A stretch of 64,000 bases of DNA from positions 157,373 through 221,372 of the forward strand of contig NZ_JAGQBA010000006.1 in the NCBI RefSeq assembly GCF_024345395.1, read 5' to 3'. The translations under genes were made by a program, and so were the position numbers. Source of the stretch: Cyanobium sp. Tous-M-B4 (GTDB lineage Bacteria; Cyanobacteriota; Cyanobacteriia; PCC-6307; Cyanobiaceae). Positions 54,874 through 63,300 of this stretch are shown piece after piece; the stretch's first letter is position 1, and each line of letters begins with the position of its first letter. The notes under the pieces are model-generated. The model did no database searches and had not been told where the DNA came from. It saw nothing but the letters and a program-made list of their open reading frames with translations.

Positions 54874-55858
54874 GCAGCCTGGTGGGGAAGGGCATCGAGC
54901 CACCGGCCTGCTCCACCACCTCGCCGATCAACAGCAGGGCTTGCTGCCGCAGGGCCCAGGCAGCGTGGATATCGCTGCTGGCCGCGTAGCAGAGCAGGCG
55001 CAGCTGGAGGCTGGACTCGCCGTAGCCCACGAAGTGGGCTAGCTGATCCTTGGCCGGGTCTAGGCCGGGCAAGCTTGAGAGGCGCTGCTCCAGGTTTTGG
55101 GTGATCTTGGCGACGCGCTCCCGGTCTGCGTAGCTGAGGCCAAATTCGATCCAGATGCGGCGGTTGTCGATCTGGGCCAGGTTCAGGATTGCTTGGCTGG
55201 TGAACACCCCATTAGGCACGTAAATGCGCTGGCGTTCCGGATCGCGTAGCTCGGTGTAAAACCAGCCCACCTGCTCCACCGTGCCAAGCAAATTCAGGCC
55301 AGGCAGGTTGATGGTGTCGCCGAGCACGAAGGGGCGGTTGATGTAGAGGCTCAAGCCACTGAGGCCGTTTTCCACGATGGTGCGGGCGCCGAAGCCCAGG
55401 GCAGCTGCTCCAAACCCCCCTGCGGTGATCAGCACTCCCGCCGATACACCCAGCAGATCTAGGCCCATGACCAGCACCACCAGCAGGGCTGCTGTGGTCA
55501 GCAGCTTGTCGAGCACGTCGAATAGGAACAGCTGATCCTTGCTGGAGAGATGCGGTAGCAACTGGGCGGCGTAGTGCTCGGTGCGCTGTTTGAGTTCGCC
55601 GCGCCAGCGCAGCAGGGTCCAAATCACGCCGATGGTGAGCAGCAGATTGCGCACCTCCAGGCCCGCCAGCCACCAGCCCGCACTGCTGAGCAACACCGTG
55701 CCCGCCAGGCTGACTCGCCCGCTCAGTAGCAGGGCTTGCCCCAGGGAGCCGCTGCGGCAGCGCCTGCCGAGCCGGTCGAGCAGCAGCCAGGTGCCTAGGG
55801 CCAGCAACACTCCCGCCAGGGGAAGCTGCAGATCGAAGGGCAGTTTTGCGGCGATCAT
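54839..55858 (-). CDS. MscS-family mechanosensitive ion channel
   Basis: A 339-residue small-conductance channel. Four or five membrane segments lie in the first 165 residues; the pore helix is GVLITAGGFGAAALGFGART, followed by IVENGLSGLSLYINRPFVLGD, the MscS signature. The beta and alpha/beta cytoplasmic domains follow (IYVPNGVFTSQAILNLAQ). It relieves turgor at hypo-osmotic shock. Its ATG overlaps the ribD stop (ATGA at 55855-55858). Confidence 0.93.
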   Translation of the reverse strand: MIAAKLPFDLQLPLAGVLLALGTWLLLDRLGRRCRSGSLGQALLLSGRVSLAGTVLLSSAGWWLAGLEVRNLLLTIGVIWTLLRWRGELKQRTEHYAAQLLPHLSSKDQLFLFDVLDKLLTTAALLVVLVMGLDLLGVSAGVLITAGGFGAAALGFGARTIVENGLSGLSLYINRPFVLGDTINLPGLNLLGTVEQVGWFYTELRDPERQRIYVPNGVFTSQAILNLAQIDNRRIWIEFGLSYADRERVAKITQNLEQRLSSLPGLDPAKDQLAHFVGYGESSLQLRLLCYAASSDIHAAWALRQQALLLIGEVVEQAGGSMPFPTRLLIRAPDARDHP

Positions 55859-56958
55859 GGCTCCAGCTCTGCAGGTGAGCTGAGTTGCCAGAGCAGATCG
55901 CTGCCCAGGCGCTGGGGCGCTTGCGCCTGCCAGCTCCGCACCTGGGCCATAGCTGTGAAACCCAGCTCACCAAGGGGGGTGCGGGCCGGCTGGCCGCCCA
56001 TCAGCTTCGGGGCGATCACGGCGGCCAGCTCCTGCACGCAGCCCTCGGCTAAAGCGGCGGCGGCCAGTTCGGGGCCGCATTCCCAGAGCACCTGGTTGCA
56101 GCCCCGCAGCGCCAAGGCCTCCAGCAGCAGTCGGGGGCTGCAGCCCTCGAGCTCCAGTCTGGGCACGCCCCGTTTATCCAGGGCGGCTGCGGCCGCGGCT
56201 GGAGCCTCTGGCCCATGCACCACCAGGGTGGCGGCGGCGCTCTGATCCCAGAGCTTGGCCTCGGCGGGGAGCTCCAGGCGGCGGCTGAGCACCACCCGCA
56301 GCGGCTCGGGTTGACGTTGGCCGCGGCTGGTGAGCAGGGGGTCGTCGGCGCGCACGGTGCCGCCGCCGACGATCACCGCATCGCAGCCGGCCCGCAGCTG
56401 GTGCACCCAAGCGCGGGCCTCGGGGCCACTGATCCACTGGCTGGCGCCGTTGCTCAGGGCGGTGCGGCCGTCGATTCCCATGGCCCACTTGAGGATGCCC
56501 AAGGGGCGGCCGCTGCTGATGCGGTGAATGAAGGCTCGGTTGAGGCAGCGGGCCTCGGCCTCGGCTACGCCGGTGATCACCTCGATGGCCGCGGCCCTCA
56601 GCTGGGCTAGGCCGCCCCCCGCCACTTGGGGGTTGGGATCGGCCATGGCCACCACCACCCGGGCGATGCCGGCGGCGATCACCGCCTGGCTGCAGGGGGG
56701 GGTGCGGCCGTGGTGGCAGCAGGGCTCCAGGGTTACCACCAGGGTGCCGCCGCGGGCCCGCTCGCCCGCCTGGGCCAGGGCGCCCACCTCGGCGTGGGGC
56801 TCGCCTGCCCGGGCGTGATAGCCCTCCCCCACCAGCGAGCCGCCGGCATCGAGCACCACCGCTCCCACCAGCGGGTTGGGGCTGGTGCGGCCGGCGCCCA
56901 GCTCAGCTAGCTGCAGGGCCCGTTGCATCCAGGGAAGCCAGGGCGCCGTGGAGTGCAT
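55855..56958 (-). CDS. ribD: Riboflavin deaminase/reductase
   Basis: RibD carries out the second and third steps of riboflavin synthesis. The N-terminal deaminase (~1-145) has the zinc ligands in PHAEVGAL and LEPCCHHGRTPPC. The C-terminal reductase (~150-367) has KWAMGIDGRTALSNGASQWI and an NADPH-binding VIVGGGTVRADDPLLTSR. The ATG at 56958 gives 367 residues; one ten codons in is possible. It follows the DUF3122 gene by 7 nt and overlaps the mscS-type gene. Confidence 0.95.
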   Translation of the reverse strand: MHSTAPWLPWMQRALQLAELGAGRTSPNPLVGAVVLDAGGSLVGEGYHARAGEPHAEVGALAQAGERARGGTLVVTLEPCCHHGRTPPCSQAVIAAGIARVVVAMADPNPQVAGGGLAQLRAAAIEVITGVAEAEARCLNRAFIHRISSGRPLGILKWAMGIDGRTALSNGASQWISGPEARAWVHQLRAGCDAVIVGGGTVRADDPLLTSRGQRQPEPLRVVLSRRLELPAEAKLWDQSAAATLVVHGPEAPAAAAAALDKRGVPRLELEGCSPRLLLEALALRGCNQVLWECGPELAAAALAEGCVQELAAVIAPKLMGGQPARTPLGELGFTAMAQVRSWQAQAPQRLGSDLLWQLSSPAELEP

Positions 56959-56965
56959 CACTGGC

Positions 56966-57460
56966 TCATCCAGCAGCGCTGGGCAGGCTGCGCCATTCCG
57001 CCACCACAAATGGCGGCACCGGCAGCTCCACAAATACCCCCGGCAGCACCAGGCGCAGGGGCCGGTCTTGGTGCAGGTCGGCCAGCAGGGGAGCTAGATC
57101 AAACTCGGCGGCGGCGGCGCGGCCATCACCCGCTAGCTGGGGATTGGCCATGGTCACATCGGCCAGCTCCCAGCTGAAGTGACCGCTGCGCACCTGTAGG
57201 GAGGTGGGGTGGTCTAGCCGCACCTTGCCGGGATAGCCCACGATGCGCAGCTTCAGGGGGCCGCCCGGGGTACCTTCGCGGTAAGCGACCACCTGCCAGC
57301 TCTGGTAGTCGAGGTCGCGCAGGCTCTCGAGGCTGCGCACCACCGGGGTGCCGTTTTCGTCGTTGTGGGCGTGCACCAGGGCCTGGGCCGGGGTGGGCAG
57401 GCTCAGCCAGAGCCCTAGCGCCAGCAAGGGGGCCAGCAGCAGGGAAAGCAGGCGTTTCAT
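56966..57460 (-). CDS. DUF3122 secreted protein
   Basis: A 164-residue precursor of the cyanobacterial DUF3122 family. Signal peptide: MKRLLSLLLAPLLALGLWLS, ending near PAQA. The mature domain contains VHAHNDENGTPVVRSLESLRDLD and WELADVTMANPQ, which are conserved in the family. It is probably periplasmic or lumenal, with no assigned function. Its ATG overlaps the stop of the GH116 gene (57457-57460). Confidence 0.88.
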   Translation of the reverse strand: MKRLLSLLLAPLLALGLWLSLPTPAQALVHAHNDENGTPVVRSLESLRDLDYQSWQVVAYREGTPGGPLKLRIVGYPGKVRLDHPTSLQVRSGHFSWELADVTMANPQLAGDGRAAAAEFDLAPLLADLHQDRPLRLVLPGVFVELPVPPFVVAEWRSLPSAAG

Positions 57461-59958
57461 GGTTGGCGCTCAGCGCCTGGAATCCCTTGCCAGTTGGTGT
57501 GGGTAGCCCAAAGGGCCCAGATCGCCATGGCGCGCAAGTAGTGGCAGGCCCGGAAGGTGTTCACGCCAGTGATCGCCTCGGGGGTGCGGAACTGCAGGCC
57601 GCCGCTATACACCTGCTCCACTACGGCGCCGGTGATGGCAAAGGCCGTGCTGGTTTCTCCCATTAGGCGGTAGTAGGCCGCCAGGCCGAAGTTGATGCCG
57701 GTCCACACCTCAAGGGGATGGGTGCCGTTGGGATCGAGCGGGGTGCCGTCGCGGCGCAGGCCGTTGGCTACCCCGAGCTTGCCGCCCTGGAAGCCCTCAA
57801 AGCACGACTCTTTAATCGCTTTAAGCGCACTGCTGGCGCGCTCATCAGCCACCACGGAGGGCAGTCCCAGCAGGCGGGCGTAGAAGTCGCCGCAGAGCTG
57901 GTCTGCCATCACCACCGGCGTGCCGCTCTCGGCATCGATTTTGTAAAACTCGCCGTTCCACAGCAGCAGATCGAAGTTGGCGCGCGACTGCTCCAGCCAG
58001 CCGCCCAGTAGGCGCTGTTCGCCACTGGTGTCTAGCCCTAGCTCCAGTTGCAGCTGCTGGGCGATCGCCAGCCCCGCCTCCAGGGCGGCGATCCAGAGGG
58101 CGCCGCAGTAGGCGCTGACGCCCTTGAGCGGCCAGTCGTCGAAGGTTTGGTCGGGGGCGCCGCCGTTGTCGGGCAGGCCGTCGTTGTTTACATCGAAGGT
58201 TTTGAGGTAGGTGAGGGCCTGGATAGCTGCCGGCCAGCACTCGGCCAGGAAGCCAAGGTCTGGGCCGCTGGGGGCGAGCTTGTAGGTGCGCCACACCTGC
58301 AGCACATAGTCGCTGGCTAGGTCTTTCCAGAGATTGCAGTCTTGGTAGGCGGTGTAATTGGTGGCCTCAAACGGCCGCTCGTTGGGGGCACCCAGATCGT
58401 GGGGGGTGGCACCGGCCAGTTTGCGGGCGGCCTCCACCCGGCCCTTGCCCTGGGTGAAATACCAGCCGATCGGCCGCAGGGTGGCATCGGCAGCGGGGAT
58501 GGCGCGGGCGAAGCTGCGCAGCACGGCCTTGTCGAGCTCGGGCCAGAGCTGCAGCAGGGCAAAGGAGCCGTAAAGCCGCACGTCCAGGCTTTCGTACCAG
58601 GCGTAGTCGAGGCACTCGAGCACGCCAAACTGACCCACCGGATCGCCTGCAGCAGCGGCGGTCCAGAGGCTGCCGCCACTTGCTAGGTCGTAGAGCTCGT
58701 TGAACAGGGCCATCCGCAGCGGTTCGGGCAGATCGCTGCGCTCCAGCACCGGTTTTTGCCAGGCCTCGATCTGACTGCGCCAGTCGCGCCAGTCGCGCAG
58801 AGCCTCGGCGGCGATGGCGGCGGCGCTGGTGCCGCTGCTGCCGCCGGCCTCTCCGCCAAAAAAATCGGTGTAGCGGCGCAGGGCGCGGCTGCCGGTGGCG
58901 AAGGCCGTGACCGGCAGGTCCCAGCTGATTACCAGGGGGATTTCGATGCTGGCTCCCGGCTCAAGACAGCACTTCACCGCCAGGGCGGCGCTGGCAGGGT
59001 CGCTATCGCCACTGCGGCGGTCGTTGTTGCTGTCGGGGATCGAGCCGTCGCGGGCGAAGGGTTCCCACAGCTCAGCGCCACTGCCGCTGGGATCCCAACG
59101 GCTGCAGCGCTGCACCTCCAGGTGGTCGGCGGTGGCGATGCACCACTGGCCCTGGCCCTCGGCGAGGGGGGTGGCGCGCTCACCATCAAGCAGCACCCCC
59201 TTGAGCCCCGGTTGCTCCACCCAGGTGTTGCGGTGGCCCTTGCTGCGGCCGATCGCGGGCACATAGTTGTGCTCTGGGCTGCCGTCGTCTCGAAACTCGA
59301 CTGCTGCTGTGGGGTCTGTGTTGGTGAACCAGCCCGTGGTGTTGCGCCAGCTGAGCAGCAGGGAGAGGTCGAGGGGCCGGTTGGTGGGGTTGGTGAGGGT
59401 CCAGACGAACACCGCCACCGGGTAACTGGTGCGCTGGTAGTCGCCCGGCAGGATCGGACTGAAGGCTTCGCAGCACACTTCGGCGGCAAAAATGCCCTCG
59501 TATTCGGTGCTGCTGATCGGGTAGCGGGCGGCGTAGGTGCCGGTGCGCCGCTTGGCGCTGCTGGCGGGATACCAGCTCCAGGCGCTCAGGGGTTCGCCGG
59601 CTGCGGGCCTGGAGGCATCGGCCTCAGGCTTCACCGCCAGGGCATGGGCGCGGCTCTGGTCGCCGTCGGTTTCAAACAGGGCGAACTGGCAGTCGGGCAA
59701 GTTGCCAAACCAATGCTCGCCGCCATCGAGGTGCCAGAGGTTGAAGGAGCCATCGGGGGCGCGGCCGATGCAGCCGGCGCCGAAGCCCCCTAAGGGCATG
59801 CCGTGGTTGGGGCCGTCGTCGAGGTTGCTGGCGTAGCGCACCGTGTAGGGCTGCTCCCAACCCAGGCCAAAGGCCCGGCTCCAGCTACTGCTGCCAGCGG
59901 TGGGAGCCCCGTTGCCCTTCAGCAGCGATGTGAGGGCTGAAAGGCCGAAGCGCGCCAT
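57457..59958 (-). CDS. GH116-family glycoside hydrolase (GBA2-type glucosylceramidase relative)
   Basis: An 833-residue enzyme of glycoside hydrolase family 116, related to human non-lysosomal glucosylceramidase GBA2 and bacterial beta-glucosidases. The N-terminal domain begins with MPLGGFGAGCIGRAPDGSF. The (alpha/alpha)6 catalytic domain has the nucleophile Glu in GVLECLDYAWYESLDVRLYG (~residue 449) and the acid/base Asp in PDQTFDDWP (~606), spaced as in characterised members. There is no signal peptide. The natural substrate is unknown; glucosylated lipids or glucosylglycerol-like compounds are guesses. First gene of an operon with DUF3122, ribD and mscS. Confidence 0.92.
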   Translation of the reverse strand: MARFGLSALTSLLKGNGAPTAGSSSWSRAFGLGWEQPYTVRYASNLDDGPNHGMPLGGFGAGCIGRAPDGSFNLWHLDGGEHWFGNLPDCQFALFETDGDQSRAHALAVKPEADASRPAAGEPLSAWSWYPASSAKRRTGTYAARYPISSTEYEGIFAAEVCCEAFSPILPGDYQRTSYPVAVFVWTLTNPTNRPLDLSLLLSWRNTTGWFTNTDPTAAVEFRDDGSPEHNYVPAIGRSKGHRNTWVEQPGLKGVLLDGERATPLAEGQGQWCIATADHLEVQRCSRWDPSGSGAELWEPFARDGSIPDSNNDRRSGDSDPASAALAVKCCLEPGASIEIPLVISWDLPVTAFATGSRALRRYTDFFGGEAGGSSGTSAAAIAAEALRDWRDWRSQIEAWQKPVLERSDLPEPLRMALFNELYDLASGGSLWTAAAAGDPVGQFGVLECLDYAWYESLDVRLYGSFALLQLWPELDKAVLRSFARAIPAADATLRPIGWYFTQGKGRVEAARKLAGATPHDLGAPNERPFEATNYTAYQDCNLWKDLASDYVLQVWRTYKLAPSGPDLGFLAECWPAAIQALTYLKTFDVNNDGLPDNGGAPDQTFDDWPLKGVSAYCGALWIAALEAGLAIAQQLQLELGLDTSGEQRLLGGWLEQSRANFDLLLWNGEFYKIDAESGTPVVMADQLCGDFYARLLGLPSVVADERASSALKAIKESCFEGFQGGKLGVANGLRRDGTPLDPNGTHPLEVWTGINFGLAAYYRLMGETSTAFAITGAVVEQVYSGGLQFRTPEAITGVNTFRACHYLRAMAIWALWATHTNWQGIPGAERQP

Positions 59959-60301
59959 GGGGCCAGAAAAGGTGCGCCCAGCTTGTCAGAGGTCGTTGGC
60001 GGGTGGGACTGGGCTTCCTGCCGGGGCTCAAACGGAAGTGGTGTGTGCAGAAGATGGCTGGAAGAAGCGGCGTTCGCAGGCTTCCAAAAAACTTTGAATG
60101 AAAACAGAAGGTGGCAGAGGTAGCTGTGCTTGAGTTGCAGCCTAAATTGTTTTTATGGGGCGCTCAAGTGGTCTTATTTTCACGCACAATAATGGGTTGA
60201 GGCTGTTTAATTCAATAAGGTGATATTGCTTCTTTCCTTGTGATTTTCCTGTTAATCAGTCGAGCTTCTGACCTGGGCCAAAGGGGCGAGTCTGATGGGG
60301 G
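59959..60301. other. 343-bp intergenic region, AT-richer, no gene
   Basis: This gap separates the start of the GH116 gene from the end of the giant surface-protein gene. It is clearly AT-richer than its surroundings between about 60085 and 60260, as expected for a promoter region of the GH116 operon. No open frame with plausible coding character, no tRNA and no convincing terminator hairpin was seen. Confidence 0.6.
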
Positions 60302-63300
60302 TCAGATGATGCTTAGATCAGTGAGGCGACCCATGAAGCCAGTGATCTCGATGATCGAATCAGAGCTGCTGCTGAAGCCTGCTTGGTCATTGTTGAGCGC
60401 CACGAAGGTGCGGGTCGAGGCACCGCTACCGAGAGTGAAGGTGGCTGCCTGATTGGCCTTGAAGGTTACATTCGTAAGCACCTGACTTATGACATTTTGA
60501 TTGAGGCGACTAACACTACCTAGTTGGCGCATATTGCCTTTGGAGACCGCTGTGGGGCCATCAAGGCGGTCGGTGCCGATCCTGAAATCAGTGATCCGAT
60601 CAAATCCGCTCAGCAGAGACTGATTCAGGGCCGAATAGCGGAAGGTGTCGGTACCGCTCGCTCCCGTGAGCCTGTCAGCTCCGGCACCACCAATGATGAT
60701 GTCATTGCCAGCACCTCCATTGATCGTGTCGTTGCCTGCGCCACCATTCAGGGTGTCGTTGCCTGCGCCACCGTTCAGGGTGACTGCCACATTGGCGGCA
60801 GTTTCGATACCGGCAGCGGTGACAGCGGTTTGGATGGCCGGTGCAGCACCGGTGATCAGGTCCACTGCTGTGGCGTTGACGGTGACAGTTGTCTTGCTGT
60901 CGAGGGTGTTCAGAGCAGCCGCATCAGCCTCAGTGTCATCCACCGTGACGGAGAAGGCATTGTTGGTTTCCCCGATCAGGCCACCGAGTGTGTCGAGGTC
61001 GGTTTCGGTTATTGGTGCTGTTACAACACCGGTGGTCTCTTGAGCGATCGCATTGGCTTGGTCCACGGTGGCCGAGCCGGAGGAGACGGTGGCGGCCACA
61101 TCAGGAGCGGTGTTAATGCCAGGCGCTGTGATGGCGGTTTCGATGGGTGGTGCGGTGCCGTTGATTTCGCCGACCTGAGTTGCATCAACAGTGACTGTGG
61201 TTTTGCTGTCGAGGGTGTTCAGAGCAGCAGCATCGGCCGATGAATCAGTAACTGTGACGGAGAAGGCATTGTTGGTTTCCCCGATCAGGCCACCGAGTGT
61301 GTCGAGGTCGGTTTCGGTGATTGGTGCTGTTACAACACCGGTGGTCTCTTGAGCGATCGCATTGGCTTGGTCCACGGTGGCTGAGCCGGAGGAGACGGTG
61401 GCGGCCACATTGGCGGCAGTTTCGATACCGGCAGCGGTGACAGCGGTTTGGATGGCCGGTGCAGCACCGGTGATCAGGTCCACTTCTGTGGCGTTGACGG
61501 TGACAGTTGTCTTGCCGTCGAGGGTGTTCAGAGCAGCCGCGTCGGCCGATGAATCAGTAACCGTGACGGAGAAGGCGTTGTTGGTTTCCCCGATCAGGCC
61601 ACCGAGTGTGTCGAGGTCGGTTTCGGTTATTGGTGCTGTTACAACACCGGTGGTCTCTTGAGCGATCGCATTGGCTTGGTCCACGGTGGCTGAGCCGGAG
61701 GAGACGGTGGCGGCCACATCAGGAGCGGTGTTAATGCCAGGCGCTGTGATGGCGGTTTCGATGGCTGCAGCATCACCGGTCAGAGTGATAACCCGGGTGG
61801 CATCAATCGCAGCTAAAATATTGCTATTGAGCTCATTGAGAATACGGGCGTCAATACTGGTAGCAGTGATGACGGTGGAGATGCTCTCCACCGCAGACAC
61901 GAAGTCTGTGTTGCCCCCGAAGGAATCGGTGGAGGTGGCGTTGAGCCGGATGAACTTGCCGACGAAGGACTGGTCATCCGCGATGGAGAAGGAGCTGCCG
62001 GTGGCGTCGGTGATGTCGCTCCAATTAGAGGAGCCGTTGTCTGAAACCTGCCACTGATAGGAGAAGGAGGTGATCGGACCGTCTGGATCGGAGATATCGG
62101 CGGTGACAGCGGTGAGGGTGGCACCTTCTTCTGGGGTGCCGTCGATGGAGAGGGTGCCAGTGGCCTCCTCGTTGACGTCAGTGACGTTGACGGTGAAGGG
62201 CTGGGAGAAGGTGAGGTCGCCGTCAGTGGATTTAACGGTGACGGCATAGGAGTTTTTGAGCTCGAAGTTGGGGCTGGAGCCGATGAAGAAGAGCTCGCTG
62301 CCACGGATTTCGAAGCTGCTGGCATCGGTGCCCTCAAGTGTCAGGACGTTGTTGTTGCCGCTGGCATCGGGGTCGGTGAACGCATTGTTGCCAATTGAGG
62401 TGACGCTGTTGGGGATGGTGATGGACACGAGGGCGTTGTTGTTGCCGCTGGCATCGGGGTCTGTGATGTTCAGGTCGCCGATTTTGACGCCGGAGCTGGT
62501 GTCGGTGTTCTCGGCGATGGAGTTAGCCGAGAGTGAGATAGCGGTTGGTGCCTCGTTGACGTCAGTGACGTTGACGGTGAAGGGCTGGGAGAAGGTGAGG
62601 TCGCCGTCAGTGGATTTAACGGTGACGGCATAGGAGTTTTTGAGCTCGAAGTTGGGGCTGGAGCCGATGAAGAAGAGCTCGCTGCCACGGATTTCGAAGC
62701 TGCTGGCATCGGTGCCCTCAAGTGTCAGGACGTTGTTGTTGCCGCTGTCATCGGGGTCGGTGAACGCATTGTTGCCAATTGAGGTGATGCTGTTGGGGAT
62801 GGTGATAGGCCCGAGGGCGTTGTTGTTGCCGCTGGCATCGGGGTCTGTGATGTTCAGGTCGCCGATTTTGACGCCGGTGCCGATGATGGTGTTCTCGGCG
62901 ATGGAGTTAGCCGAGAGGCTGATAGCGGTTGGTGCCTCGTTGACGTCAGTGACGGCAATGGAGAAGGTTTCTGTGTTCTCGGAGCCGTCAGAGCTGACGG
63001 CCTTGACGGTGATGGAGTGGCTGTTGGCGGCCTCGAAATCGAGAGCAGCGGCAACTTTCACCACACCGTTGGCATCGACGGAGAAGAGCCCGCCAGCGCT
63101 GTTGGTGAGGCTGTAAGTGGTGATGCTGGCGCCGGAGTCTGCGTCAGTGGCGAAGGCGGTGATGCCGACGGCCGTGCCAATGGCGTCATTTTCTGCCACA
63201 GAGTTGGCATCGGGGTTGTTGTCGCTCAGCACAACGGGGTTGTCATTTAATAATGTTGGCAAAGGAATATCAGTTGCTTGGATCGCAGTGTCGGTAGAGA

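Noticed and set aside
58756..59793. 345-codon plus-strand frame inside the GH116 gene
   Set aside because: Composition is Gly/Ala/Val-rich antisense noise; the minus-strand frame has intact catalytic motifs.
60645..62057. Several plus-strand frames of about 100 codons inside the repeat region
   Set aside because: They recur with the 309-bp period because they are antisense shadows of the minus-strand repeats.
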